A stretch of DNA of 64,000 nucleotides from Acomys russatus (lineage: Eukaryota > Chordata > Mammalia > Rodentia > Muridae), in NCBI RefSeq assembly GCF_903995435.1, contig NC_067145.1, positions 25,356,352 to 25,420,351 of the forward strand. The letters run 5' to 3'. Positions 24,761 to 37,047 of the stretch are shown piece after piece. Within the stretch, counting starts at the first letter, position 1; every line of letters begins with the position of its first letter. The position numbers and the translations under genes are program-made. The notes under the pieces are model-generated. The model was not told the DNA's origin. It saw nothing but the letters and a program-made list of their open reading frames with translations, and searched no databases.

Positions 24761-27640
24761 ATGCTGTGTACAGCATGCTTCCATTGGTCATATGACAAAG
24801 ATCCATGAGGAAATCCCATCTGTTTGGGGAACACAGTTAACATAAGTGAAAGTCCCCTTAGTGACTGATGATTACTAAGCCTTCAACGATGACAAAGGAA
24901 GAGACTATTTGGCCTTTAAAATTATTTTCTCTTTTTTTCTTTTGCTTTCATATTCTGGTGTCCAGAAACAAGAGTTAGTTAGGTTAAACATTCAATGAGG
25001 TCTGGAATCTTCTCACTCATAATCCATCTGTCTAGACAGAGAAGCTTGTTATTTCAAATGGTGGTCCAACAGCTCCCAGGGCCTATCCTTCCATTTCCTC
25101 ATCCTCATGGTGTCTTCAATATCCCAGACGCCTAAGCTCAATTTGGTGTATGCTCATGATGTAAGCTCTCTTCTTTACAGGAACATACTTTGGTTTGAGT
25201 GTGTCCCTCAAAGTCTACACATTAGAAAAGTAATCTGCAATGCATTAGAATTGAGAGGCAGTCCCTTTAAGAGACAATTAAGATTCAGGGCAGAGCACTG
25301 CTGAGTGGGCTAATATGATCAAGGTGGCACATTCATTAATATCACCAGTATTTGTGTAAGAGTTCACTACTCTCTGTGTGCTACCTTCCACCATGTTGTC
25401 ATGCACATACGGCCCAGGCTGTGGTGCTCTGCTACATAGGGAAAGGCAAGGTAAAGCAGAACACCCCTGGGAAACATGCTCAGATGCAGTCGCATCACAA
25501 ATCACCCTAGTGAGGATGGACCTAGGGATGCCTGCTGTGCCTACTGTTTATTCATAGCCTCCCAAGACAGCGTGGAAGCTGTTGAGGTCACAGCACACTA
25601 ACACAGCCTCTTACCATCCTCTGAACTGTAATAAAAAGTTAAATTAACAAAGTTTAGCCTGAAAAGGGACAGGAGTATGATGTTCAGATTACCAACAAAC
25701 TAGATATCAGCCCATCTGTTCTAGAATCAGCTAACAATCATTTCGTGGTAAACACCATTCTTAAACACACCGTCACATCTGTCATCTTTCATACAAAATA
25801 TGCCTTCTAAAAAGTAAGGAGACACCAGGAATCCAAAACTACTGCAGGCTTCTGACTCTCTGGAAGTTTCTGGCTTCCTGAAAACTATGGATTGTTTCGT
25901 CATTCTGTCTTGTCGTTTTGTCATGATGTTTTGTTGTTCTGAATCCTAGCCATAGACTAGAATCACGAGGAAGGCCCCGCTGTCAGAGATTCTGACTCGG
26001 TAAGCCTGGAGGCACATGAGAATTTGAAGTGTCACAAGCTTGTGGTGATGCGTATAGTGTCTGGCTGGGGACCACACCCTCAGAGCAACCGCTGCAAGAA
26101 GAGGGCTGCAAATGCTGTTACCAAAAAAAAAAAAAAAAAAAAAAAAAGCCAGCAGTGCTTTTTACAGCGCCTCCATGTGCCATCACAAGGTAAAGCCCAC
26201 CATTGGCAGCACGTGTGAGTATGCTCTGGCTGCGTTCCAGGAAGCATTCGGTGCAAACACAGGCAGCAGGCTGAATCTGGCCTCTTGCCATGGTTTACTG
26301 ATCCCTCCAGAGAGAATGAAGGACTCTTCAAAGGACTCCCCCTGGAGGAGCAACTGAAAGGGATAAGGCCTAAGCAGGCTGCCCCTCCCTCCCCCACACT
26401 TCTTCCTGAATACATATGATTAAAACAACCAAGGCAGTGGCACCTGCCTTTACCTTTGAAAGTCTGTCCCAAGGAACCACAGATAGTATTTGATCAGAAA
26501 CAACTCAACATACTAATGTCACAAAGCTTCAGTATGTGAGGTGTTTGTTATTCGGCTTTGCAAAGTGTTTCAGGGAATGTCATTGCCTATTTCTGTCATG
26601 AGCTGCCAGCGAACAAGACTATAAATGCTACAGAAGTGGAAACCTTACTCTACTTTCTAGAAGGGCTCTTGGCGTTCAGTGTATTCTAAAAATATTTGCT
26701 GAATGAAAAAAAGTCTGCAAGATCAATATTTCTTTAGCCTTATGATTCTAAATTGGGCCTTGGTGCCTTGGAGCCAACTGTGTCGTTCTCCCCCTACCCC
26801 ACCCCCACCTCACCCCGCCTCCACCATGACAGGTCCAGGATTCTAGGAGCAGGAAGTGACCATAGGAGGGAGGGAGTGTTCATGTAGCTAAGACCACCAC
26901 ACTTGGAGGGATGACACAGACAGGGTTCCTTTTGTTCTGGCAAGTCTGGGGAGCGCCACATTAAATGTTTCATGTCGCCATGGGATTTGGGGTTCCCTCT
27001 TTGGGTTCTTGGCCTCGCTAATAAAAAGGTTCAAGAGTGAACTCAGAAGGAAGCTCAGGGACAGTGTTCTTATTATTTAAAAAGAAAAACTACAGGATGG
27101 GGAAGCTGACAATCTCAGCATCTGTCGGGACAAGGAAGATGGAGAAGAGGAGATTAAAACCATGCCACTTGAGTTAGGTATGGAGGTGAGCTGTGTGGCA
27201 GGTGAGTGCACACATGGCAAAAGCAGAGGGAACGTCAGAGGAAGCATGAGCTCACCTCAAGGACCAGGGATGGGGCATCTAGGCAGTGGCAACCATTCCA
27301 GAGAAAGAAAAAGGGACGGAAGGAAGAGGTGTGCTTTTCTGAGTGACTCACAAAAGCAAGGCAGGCTTAGCACGCCAGTGGTGGCAGAAGCTCTGCTAGC
27401 AGCTGCTCTGAGAACCAACATCTAGGACAAAGGCTGAGACCCTAGAGCCCTTAGCGGAGAGGGATGGGAGTGGTTATTGAATCTGATGGGACAGGTCAGG
27501 CTCAGGAACCGGAAGATCAGCAGGGTACTGGTGTTCAGTTCGAGTAAAGAAAGAGTGAGGCTCAAGACTTCCTATTGAGTAAAGAGTCAGTTGCCCAGAA
27601 ATAAGAGAAGGTAGTTCTGTACAGAGAGCCTTTAGGCAGA
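24760..27640. other. Unassigned intergenic DNA with one A-run
   Basis: An A-run of about 25 lies at 26122-26146 without a clear SINE before it. A C-rich patch lies at 26790-26826. No gene is recognised. Confidence 0.45.
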
Positions 27641-27644
27641 AAAA

Positions 27645-27708
27645 AGAAAGAGGAAGGAAGAAAGAAAGAAAGAGAGAGAAAGGGAGAAAGAGAGAAAGAG
27701 AGAAAGAG

Positions 27709-27759
<51 letters not shown>

Positions 27760-27770
27760 AAAAGAAAGAG
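27645..27770 (+). repeat. (GAAA)n tetranucleotide tract
   Basis: A pure purine strand of over 120 bases, (GAGAAA)n passing into (GAAA)n. Confidence 0.97.
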
Positions 27771-27772
27771 TG

Positions 27773-27911
27773 AGCCAGGCGGCAGAGGCAGACAGATCGC
27801 TATGCGTTTTAGGCCAGCTTGGTCTGCAAAGTGAGTCCAGGACAGCCAAGGCTACACACAGAAACCCTGTCTCAAAAAGAAGAAGAAGAAGAAGAAGGAA
27901 GGATGGATGGA
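27773..27911 (+). repeat. B1 SINE with internal deletion
   Basis: GCCAGGCGGCAGAGGCAGAC shows that the head is joined to the mid-body with about 30 bases missing. It ends in CTGTCTCAAAAAGAAGAAGA and a (GAA)n/(GGAT)n tail. Confidence 0.9.
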
Positions 27912-28630
27912 AGGAAGGAGGGAAGATGTGCAATGTGTAATAGGCACCTAGAAACTGCTTGTGAGGCACAAAGACCTGGAATCCCTCCTTTGTTGTAAAA
28001 CGTCTTCAAGCCAGACTTCTAGTTAAGCCTGCCTTTTGGCAGGATAGCCACTCAGAGTGTCTTCTCTAGACAATGGGTTCTCTGGCTAGCTCAGTGAAGC
28101 ACGAGACTCTTAAAATGTGGAAATGAACCTATGTCATCCCCCGTCAAGGCTGAAGGCATGAAGATAAGAGCAACAGAGACATCTTACCATCAGCTTTCAC
28201 CCTTAATGTCTGCAGTTATCCTCTTGGTGTGCATCTCCCTGGTGTTCTACGAAAAGCAAAGTCTCACAGACAAGACCACCCAGGGCGGCAGCAGTCGTCT
28301 CTTGGGAAATTGTTCATCTCTTTAGTGATAAAGACAGCTTCAGACCATCTTGCATGACCAGAACTGAGATCAAGACTATCCAGACAACACTGTGACCAAG
28401 ACTATGTAACCACGCACACCACTCACCTCCTACCCTGTTTCTCCCTCTATCTGAACCTAAGCCAACACCCCAAAGGTGGGATGAAATGCATGCTTTCCAC
28501 CTTCCCCCAAATAGTCATTTTTATTGAAATCTTTTCTTCGGTTTTCACCATTACTTTTGTTTACTCTCTGTAATCAGTGACTCTTACCTGATGCTTAGTG
28601 AACAGCCTGTGTTGGTGAAACAGGTTGAGT

Positions 28631-28632
<2 letters not shown>

Positions 28633-28686
<54 letters not shown>
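28633..28686 (+). repeat. (GT)27 microsatellite
   Basis: Perfect GT run of about 27 units. Confidence 0.98.
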
Positions 28687-28688
<2 letters not shown>

Positions 28689-29109
28689 CAGTTTATGTGC
28701 GCACATGCCTTTATTCCAGGACAAACAAGTGTTATATGAACCATGGGCAGTCGGGAGGGGTTTCCTGAGCAGATACATTTAATTGGCTGGGGCTAAGATG
28801 CTGGCAATGTTCTATTTGCATCTAGGTGCCAGCTATGTGACTGACCGTCTGACCATCTTGGGGGTCTCCATGGTACATGCTCAGGAACATAAGTGGAAGC
28901 AGGGAGGGAGCTTGTCCCGCTCCCGCAGCCTCAGGATGGGATTTTCAATGCCAAGGCTGAAATTTCCAGGGTTTGAACATGCTCCACTGGTCCCATGACA
29001 GTTCCCCTGGTGGCACGGTCCATGTGACTCACAGCTGCCTTTTAAAGCAACTGGATTGGGCATGTGGGAATGTAGTTACATATGTAGCCAGCTAGGAGTG
29101 TAGTTACAT

Positions 29110-29220
29110 ATGCACCCACTTAGATGAACCTTGAGGGAAATATTTCAAGTGAAGTAATGCAGTCACTGAAGGACAAATACTGTACAGTTCTACTGGAGGG
29201 AGAAATGTAAAGTTAGTTGG
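29110..29220 (+). repeat. Ancient L1 (L1M) 3' fragment
   Basis: GATGAACCTTGAGGGAAATA, followed by an AAGTGAAGTAATGCAGTCAC and ACAAATACTGTACAG pattern, matches the 3' part of old L1 ORF2/3' regions. Confidence 0.55.
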
Positions 29221-29507
29221 TATGAGGTGATAGAGAAAGACATGAATGTGCCAATCAACTTGATTGATATAGTGTGTAGTCTCTCTGAGATGAGTACATT
29301 CCCAAGGCATGCTATATAACATTGGGACGAATGGGGACAATCCTGTCCTGTGTGTTTGTTTTGTTAAAAGGGTCACTATGGTGTTTGTATTCCTATTATA
29401 TTTTAACAATCTACCAGAACTTTGTTTTAATTCTGAGAGGTCCACAAGTTAGAAAAGAGAAAAAGCTAGATTCTAGGGTCTGAGAATCTTCTAATAACAA
29501 AATAATT

Positions 29508-29508
29508 T

Positions 29509-29541
<33 letters not shown>
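29508..29541 (+). repeat. (CA)n(TA)n microsatellite
   Basis: A CA run passes directly into a TA run. Confidence 0.95.
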
Positions 29542-29542
<1 letters not shown>

Positions 29543-29544
29543 TC

Positions 29545-29965
29545 TAATGAAATTTTTTATTATTACTGTGAGCAAATACCCAAAAGGATGCAACTTAAGG
29601 AAGGAAAAGTCTATTTTGGCCTGTAGTGTGAGGGTACAGTTTATGGAAGCAGATTTATGGGTGTGTCTGTAGATACAGCAGGCTCCTGAAGTAAAGGAAA
29701 GCCCTGCAGCCCTCAGCTTGAGGAAAGACCAGGAATTCCCCCAGCATGCCAACAAGTGTGACCTCTCTGGGCTATTGGCTAGTGTGAGTATTTCACATGT
29801 GGACTTAGGCTACAGGCTCAAGGCTGGAGTCAAGAGACACACCTTCTCAGTGAGTCTTGCTTCCTGAAGATTCCATCACTTCCCAGAAGGGTACCAGCGG
29901 CTATTGACCAAGTGTTTAGACGCAGGAGCCTATGGGGGGACACGTCACATTCACACCTCAACAGA
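29545..29965 (+). repeat. Rodent interspersed repeat, nearly full copy
   Basis: It starts near TTATTACTGTGAGCAAATAC and ends near GGCTATTGACCAAGTGTTTA, GAGCCTATGGGGGGACAC and ACACCTCAACAGACAC. I recognise the repeat but not its name with certainty. Confidence 0.6.
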
Positions 29966-30210
29966 CACCAACAGGGGGAGTTGTAAAAAGCCAACTTGTG
30001 GCATTGCAGTGGGTCTTTCCTCTGTTCAGGTTTTCCATCATTGGGCACACCTGTGTCATGGAGGGCCAGCACCTTTACCCTAGATTTGCCAATTAAAATA
30101 CCCACCCCACCTAAAAACTATCTCCACAAAACCTGTAGACTCATATTTGACCACCATTTGGGGCCTGTGGCTCAGTTAAGCTAACACATTAGATGGAGAG
30201 TCATGTTGTG

Positions 30211-30456
30211 TCATCTGCTGGCAGTGTCCAGACGGAGGACACTCTTGTTGGCATGCCCAGAGCTTCCCTGGTTACTGCTGAGGCTGCTGGTGTCTTTCCT
30301 TAGCCTCAGGAACCCCTGCTGTGTGCTGCAAAAATTCCCATAAGGATCCAGAATGTTCTCTTTCAAAATGGGTAGTGGAAAGAGAATGAGAATGGCAATG
30401 CCCCTAAGTGACAGAAAAAGCAGTAGCCAGGCAAATCTGAAACTGGCCCAGAACAT
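30211..30456 (-). other. Unrecognised 81-codon frame with N-terminal membrane-like segment
   Basis: The frame starts at an ATG with A at -3. Residues 4-30 are strongly hydrophobic (FAWLLLFLSLRGIAILILFP), followed by a Ser/Arg-rich hydrophilic tail ending KSVLRLDTASR. I do not recognise a family, and no promoter, splice site or poly(A) signal supports it. It could be chance or a fragment of a lost gene. Confidence 0.15.
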
Positions 30457-31224
30457 TATTCTGTAGCATTTTTGCTGAGCGATGTCTTGTTAAGCTGTAT
30501 CTTTGCTGAAGCTTCACATGGAATGCTCAAGTGGAGCATTTCTTCCCCCAAATATCCCACCGCTCTTCATTAAGATAAAGAAGATGGGACGGTTACCAAA
30601 GAGCTACTGAAATTGTATCTTTTCTCTTCCATGGCCAAGGGTAGCTTATTCATTTGTGCCAGGGAAAATAAGCTCCAAAATGGCACCCAGAGGGTCCTTC
30701 CACCCCAAACGGATGGCTGGATATTTGTCCTTATCTGGATTTACAACAATTGTATTTCCCAAGCTTGAACATTTTCTAGTATTGAACAAGCACAAAACCA
30801 GCTTTGCTGTAGATGCTGAGGACCAGGAAGCGACAGAAGTCATTATTTACAGTCTCCTCCCGCCTGCAAAGTCACACAGACACTCTGATGGGAGCAGAAT
30901 AATTAATCAATGATGGGAAATCACCAACAGAGAAGAAAAATGGTTTTGAAAGAAACCCAAGTAATTTCAGCAAGAAAAATGGGCTTTAAATTTGTTAGGA
31001 ATATTGCTTTGCCACCTCTAGCCTCCGGAGACGTAGAATAAGGAGGAGATGGAGAAAGCCCTGGGAAGTATTGTCCAGAACTGTGCCCAGAGATAAGCTT
31101 GTTAGTACAGGCTCTTAGTAAATATTATGGGACTTAAACTACTATTGTATTAGTCTGGCTTTTTTTTTTTCATTATTATTATAAAATAGCAGAGGAAGAC
31201 TTTTTCAAAAAGAAAAAGAAGATG

Positions 31225-31338
31225 TCGAGTGGTGGTGGCACAGGCCTTTAATCCCAGCACTCAGGAGGCAGATGCAGGCAGATCTCTGTGAGTTTGAGAC
31301 CAACCTGATCGACAGAGCTAGTTGCAGGACAACCAAGG

Positions 31339-31340
<2 letters not shown>
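31225..31340 (+). repeat. B1 SINE whose end runs into (CA)n
   Basis: A B1 body (CACAGGCCTTTAATCCCAGC) reaches CCAAGGCTACACACACA, where the expected ACACAGAGAAACCCTG end is replaced by a CA tract. Confidence 0.93.

Positions 31341-31387
<47 letters not shown>
31341..31387 (+). repeat. (CA)23 microsatellite
   Basis: A perfect CA run grown at the CACACAGAG end of the B1. Confidence 0.97.
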
Positions 31388-31390
<3 letters not shown>

Positions 31391-31454
31391 CAAGATTCAG
31401 AGGCCTCATCTACAAATGATCTTCTTTGTTGGCAAAGTCTCTGGTCAGTGCATT

Positions 31455-31471
31455 CATCACAGTTAAGAAAT

Positions 31472-31509
<38 letters not shown>

Positions 31510-31637
31510 GTGTGTGTGTGTATCATAGATAAGAAATGTGTGTGTATCACAAATAAGAAATGTGTGTGTATGTGTGTGTGTGCATCACAGGTAAGAAATG
31601 TGCATGTGTTTGGGTGAGTGTGTGCATCACAAGTAAG

Positions 31638-31687
<50 letters not shown>
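31455..31687 (+). repeat. Compound minisatellite: (TG)n plus ATCACANNTAAGAAATG
   Basis: Five copies of an 18-base block begin at 31455, 31521, 31545, 31583 and 31625 (CATCACAGTTAAGAAATG and variants), separated by TG runs of varying length. The longest TG runs are 31473-31520 and 31641-31687. Confidence 0.95.
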
Positions 31688-31688
<1 letters not shown>

Positions 31689-31899
31689 CTCAACTCTTTC
31701 CCCTCTTTATAAAGCTGCAAAGATACAGTGGTGGGGCCTCCACAGTAATGCATTCAATCTCTTCTGAACGTCTCACCTCTAAACAGCAACCTCCTGTCAA
31801 GTTTTCATCCTTTCTGTGAGGGTGGAATTTCCATGTTTGAAGTCTTGAGGACATTGACACCATATGCAAACACAAAATGTCCAACAGTTCACAGTGGTC

Positions 31900-32445
31900 T
31901 GTTGGAGGTTGGTCTGATGTATTTTGATGCTAATTACTGCTTGCCTGTCTCTGTCCCATCTGTACTTTGCCTAAGAGCCTAACCTATTTGACCAATAAAA
32001 AGCCATCACACCTGGGTGGGGCAAATGGGATAGGTGTAGCTAAGGCTCCAGAGGTTGGGGAGACAGAGGGAATCTTGGGAGGAAGAGAGACAAGAGGGGA
32101 AGGGAGAAGAAGGGCCTGCGTCATGGGTTAGATGGAGGAGAAGCCCATAGCCAACATGGATAGAGGACTTGGCCCAGATGAAGAACATTAGCAAGTATTT
32201 GGGATTATGGATGGGAGGTAGCTTGATAGAAATTATTAGAAGCAGATGGCATGAGACTCTCTCTCATGGGAAGTAGTTTAGAGGACTGATATCTGCCCTG
32301 CCCCAGGTTAACTAAGGCTATTTAAAAATATAACAGGTGCTTGTGTCTTGATTGATTGCTAGTGGGTTAGAAAATACTGCCATAACAATAATTATAGGCC
32401 TGATAATAAACATCATTAGGCCATACTAGTAAATTAACCACAACA
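31900..32445. mobile_element. Solo LTR, ERV2/ERVK-like (6-bp TSD)
   Basis: The 546-bp element begins TGTTGGAGG and ends CCACAACA, so it has the TG...CA ends and short TGTTG/CAACA inverted ends of a retroviral LTR. The same six bases GTGGTC lie immediately before (31894-31899) and after (32446-32451). Six-base duplications are typical of ERV2/ERVK integrases. AATAAA is at 31994. No internal viral genes are present, so this is a solo LTR left by LTR-LTR recombination. The exact rodent family and orientation are not settled. Confidence 0.85.
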
Positions 32446-32451
32446 GTGGTC

Positions 32452-33339
32452 ACTAACAAAGAGCTGACCACACCAACACCTAACAAAATTGCCATATTTT
32501 AAAACCTTGTGTACCATTAGGATGACAAAGGGCAACATCTCTTGTAACAAGACACACTGACAGCATGCACTCCCTTTCCTAGTGTGAGGATGACATCCCA
32601 GGGGGTTCCTCCCCTACCCGGTAGCCACTGGTAGTGAGGAAAGCACTCAACACCAGGTAAGGAACACTCTACAAAACAAGATAACAGGAAAAGGCTCTTT
32701 TTGCTCACCTTGTCTGGTGGTCTGGATGGGCACAAGCAAGGACACAGCGGTCACCTCCGTGGGCTGGTGAGCTCATGAATGATGGCTTTTCTCTTCAGGC
32801 ATGACTCTGCTGTCTGGGTTTTTTTTTTTTTTTACAAAGGACATTGTTGCATGGTTTTCTTCCTAAATGTGCTCACGGCATGCCCATCTTCCCTGGAAGC
32901 AGTTCAGAGATCCAGGTGGCCAGTTGAGGGAGGCACAACCCAGAGCTTTGAAGGAAAAAAATGGCAGCAGCCTCATGGCAGAGTCCTTTAGCACTTCCTC
33001 TCAGAGAAGTCCCAAGATAGGGAAAGGGGTGCACTCAGTGCTCTGAGACTGACAGCCTACCACACAGAGATCCAGAGCAGGGCCCAGAAACAGCTGCAAT
33101 ATATGGCTAAACATCTGGGGGCGAAGCAGAGCCCATGCAGCCTTCTACTAAAGGGGGATGCCCTGTCTCCCTGAGGTTGAAGAAGAAGGCAAGGCCATAG
33201 GGTTAACCCTTTGACTGGCATTCTTGTTCACTGTCCAGTGTGGTGGTGATGTTCCTGCAGCCTCCTCTGGGGTGCTGCACTGAAGAGTGAGATTTGGAGG
33301 TTTGTTTCCCTTTTTCTATTTCCATGTGTGCCTGTGACG
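32452..33339. other. Unassigned intergenic DNA
   Basis: A T-run lies at 32819-32834. No gene or clear repeat is recognised. Confidence 0.45.
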
Positions 33340-33670
33340 TAAATGTATGTGTATATGTGCTTTTGCTCGTGTGTAGATGTGCATGCTCATGTGTGTGTGC
33401 ATACGTGCATGTGGCTCTCCAAGGTTGATGTCAGAATCCTCTTTCATTGCCTTTCTACCTTACTCATTGAGGTAAGGTCTCTTGATCAAAACACCCAGAG
33501 TGCTCCCAAGTAGCTAGTCTTGTGGCCAGCTTCCTCTAGGGATCCTGTCTCTGCCTTCCGAGACTGGAATTACAGCAGGCAATATACCCGCCAGACATTT
33601 TACACTGGGTGATCCAACTCCAGTCCTCACACTTGGGCAGAAAGTGCTGTAACTGGTCCGTCGCCACCTC
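33340..33670 (-). repeat. B4/RSINE-type SINE, antisense
   Basis: A TG-rich left end, CTGTCTCTGCCTTCCGAGAC, GGAATTACAGCAGGCAATAT and GTGATCCAACTCCAGTCCTC follow the antisense order of a B4 element. Confidence 0.65.
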
Positions 33671-35539
33671 AGTCCCTTGATTCACCTTTATTCTGCATCT
33701 TCAGTCAGTGTCAAAGGACTGACCTACGTCATCAGTTCACAAATGTCCGGTGGCAGTGAAAGGAAGCTAGACCTTCCTATACAGAGGACTAGGAGATGTT
33801 TATATTTATGATACAGTAAATCTTACTGTTTCCCACTCTGTCTCAGAGGTACCGTGGAGCTTTCTGATAGCTCCATGACGGGACATAGCAAGGGACTACA
33901 CAGATAGAGAGATGACGCAGCCATCTTCCCTGCACCAGACTTAGGGCAGTACTTCCTGTGCATGCTCACTTCGTCCTCACTCCAAGTGTGGTAAGGACTT
34001 GGTCCTCAGTCTCTCACTGTCTGTGCCTCTCCTCTGCACCTCCTCTATGTAAGCCCTCTCTCACATACAGCCAAGTTGAAAGGCTCACGTCCTTGCTCTT
34101 CGCCTCGAACAGCTTTCCCTGATCCACCACAAAGCAGTGGGAGCCCGTTACTGTTCTAGAGTGCTCGTCATGTTCTGCCTTGTGTTGTAAATATGTTTTA
34201 TTTCAGGTTTTCTCTCAAATCTCTAAACAAGCAATATGCTTTGGCTATGCTTGTGTTCAGTCCTTGTGGTTTACACAGCACTCCCACTGTGTTATATCAT
34301 CAACCCACACACCTCCCAGAGGCACTCTAGATGGTACATTACTGTGTCAGTGCTGAGCCTGGGACACTGAGCCTCGCGGAGGATGTGGTTTTTTTCTGGA
34401 GCTCATAAATTGATGTGTAGTCAGGGTGGGTCCTAGAGTGTCGGCAGACATCCTCCAATGACTCTTCTTTCTAGTCTGCTAGAAAGACTAACTTTTTCCC
34501 CCATAGGAAAAGGCCAAGCAGAGCCCTGTGGGCTTGAAAAGGGCATGATGACCTCAGCTTCTTCCTGCTGCACGTCTCACATCTATGGCCTCTGAGAACG
34601 ATGGGCTCACAACCAAAGAACTTTCTGAAAGGGTTTTATGTGTTTTTAAGGGCAAAGTCATGTCCTAATAGCACTGTCTCCAGGATAGATTCTTTAAAAA
34701 ACAAAGTAACAAAAAATATTTTATTATTCGATTTTAGATTCTGGGCTCCCCTGGGATTATTTTGTCTTGCTGAAAGCCTCTTTATCCTCAACGTCTTTGT
34801 CATGTTTATTTTTATACTTATAGCAATTCATATACCCTCGTAAGAAATTTTATACAAGGAGATAAATGCTAAGCCATAATATTGAATAACTATTTGAATC
34901 CCTAAGATAAGTATTATTGCCTCCAATACAGAATCATAATCGCGGATGGTATAAGGACCTTCCAAAAGGTCAAATCACGGCACAGAGGACAAGCTGTAAG
35001 TGCCATTTGTTCATACCCTTCCCCTCATTTCTCCACTAAACACATCTTTTCATAAATAATTGAGAACGCGCTCCGAAGGTCTGCAGAGAATCAGTATTCG
35101 TAGTGCCATGACTTTCATCTGCTTTATAGTTCCTATTTTCTACCTTCCAAATAAAGATAAGAGGAATATTTGCCGAGGATCAGCTTGGCCATTTCTTTCT
35201 TCAAATGTCTTTTTACTAAACTATAAGTTTGTATGGGGTGAAATTGACTCCGGATCCTTTATCAGGTGTTGAATAGCTTCTGAAAATCCCTTGGATGAGT
35301 TCTCAGTCTCTCAGTGACTCAGGACAAGTTGAAACCCAAGTAAAAACCCCCAAGGATTGTTTGTCTCTGTGCACTTGTGTGTGTGCATGTGCATGTGGGG
35401 CCATGTGCCCGTGTGCAATATATGCCACAATCTCATTTTTTCTTTGGCTTTTGGAATTTCCCCTATGTATTATGTGTGAATAGCAAATCAATTATACTTA
35501 ATTTTATTTATAACTTCTATAGCATAATAAAGAAACATC
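33671..35539. other. Unassigned intergenic DNA
   Basis: Unique-looking DNA. No coding frame is supported; the 80-codon frame at 34601-34843 ends in a Phe/Ile/Leu-rich run that is explained by A+T composition. Confidence 0.45.
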
Positions 35540-35740
35540 AAGCTGGGCGCTGTGGCACATGCCTATAATCCCAGCACTGAGGCAGGAGCAGGAGCGGGGG
35601 GTTGGGGGGGAGGCAGAGGCAAGTAGATTTCTGTGAATTTAAGGCCAGTCTGCTCTACAAAGCAAGTCCAGGGCAGCAAAGACTACATAGAGAAACCCTG
35701 TCTCAGAAAAGCAAAAAAAGAAAAAAGACAAAAAAGAAAG
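35540..35740 (+). repeat. B1 SINE with internal G-rich insertion
   Basis: AGCTGGGCGCTGTGGCACAT and the B1 body are split by a GGGGGGTTGGGGGGG segment at about 35596-35611. An A-rich tail follows. Confidence 0.92.
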
Positions 35741-36979
35741 AAATATCTTTGATGTTATGAAGCTGTATCAAGAATGACAACTACCCTTTCTTTATGAGCC
35801 AAGCCAACAATGTGAAAGAATTCTGTGTGGTGAGGAAGAATATAAAAATTCTCATCCATAAGGCAGCATCACCGAGAGACAGAAAGAGAGGCCAGCATGG
35901 AAAAAGAAAGCAGTGTTCTTTGAACTGGCTGATACACAGAGTCATTTTAATACACCATGGGGGCAATTCGTGTATTTCATACAGAGATAAAAAAAAAAAA
36001 TCCAGTGCAGAAATAAAAACATATTCTCTAGTGTATTATGGTTTACAAGTAATTTCAAGCATGCAACTGAGCAATGTGAAGAGCCGTGTTCTCTCAGGAC
36101 TCCCCTTCCAGACCCGGCCCCTTACAGCCCTTCACAGTCTCAACTTTTCCATCAGAGAAGCCACGCCTCAGGAGGCTGTAGGCAGGAACTGGGATGGCAA
36201 CAGAGCTGCAGCGGCCCTGAGCCCTGAAACCTCACCCCACCAACAGCTGCTATGATTTAGATCTGGAGTGTTCCTCACAGGTGCGTTTGGTAGAGGCTTG
36301 CCACCCAGTTTGGCAATATTTGGTGGTGGGAGAATCTTTAAACGGGTATAGCAGGAGACTTTTGGGTCGCTGAGGGAATCTGCTTGAAGGGCATGTGGGA
36401 CTCTGGGCTTCCCCCCCCCCTTCATTTGCTCCCCCAGCCGTGAGGTGAGCGGATTTGATCCACTGTGCTGCCTTGACCCAGGCCCAAAAGCAATGGGGCC
36501 AGTAAGGGAGGGACCGGAACCTCTGATATTGTAGCCCCAAGACTTTAATCATTATTTTATTTAATTTGTGGTGAGGATAGAACCAGGGTGTGACTCCTGC
36601 AAGGCAAGCAGTATAAAATTGAAATACCGCCCACCCTCCCACAGCCCAACCTTTTCTTTTTCAGTTGGGTTGTTATAGGTGCTTGTGGTCGTGTCAAAGG
36701 CTAACATACACAAGAGGTGCAGCCCTCCGATGTCTTTCTTGAAGATTTGGACACCAAGGCTCTGAAAGACTCAGTGATGTTGCCCAGGTTGCAAAATAGA
36801 CAATGGAATGTTACTTCTTCAGACTCTCTTTCCAAATCCTGTTTAGAAAACAGCTTACTTAGAGAAGACGGGGAAATATGACCCAGAATGTCACTCGGAA
36901 GCCAGCCAACACTAGGAGGAAATGCTACTGGGCTGAGAAACCTGGTGTCTGGGCCCAGCTCACAGTCACCTGACTAAAA
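35741..36979. other. Unassigned intergenic DNA
   Basis: A C-run lies at 36411-36420. Overlapping open frames at 35794-36255 (+) and 36168-36642 (-) have no recognised homology. Confidence 0.45.
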
Positions 36980-36982
36980 ATG

Positions 36983-37030
36983 CTTCTTTTCTTTCTTTCT
37001 TTTCTTTTTTCTTTTTTCTCTTTTTGTTTG
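36983..37030 (+). repeat. (TTTC)n-type T/C-rich tract
   Basis: Imperfect TTTCTTTCTTTC run just left of an antisense B1. Confidence 0.9.
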
Positions 37031-37047
37031 TATTTTGTTTTGTGGAG

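Noticed and set aside
28131..28325. 64-codon frame with a short hydrophobic segment (AVILLVCISLVFY)
   Set aside because: No homology, promoter or splice signals; length is within chance.
35794..36255. 153-codon frame upstream of the Dap promoter
   Set aside because: No recognised family, and the composition follows the local DNA; another long frame overlaps it on the other strand (36168-36642).
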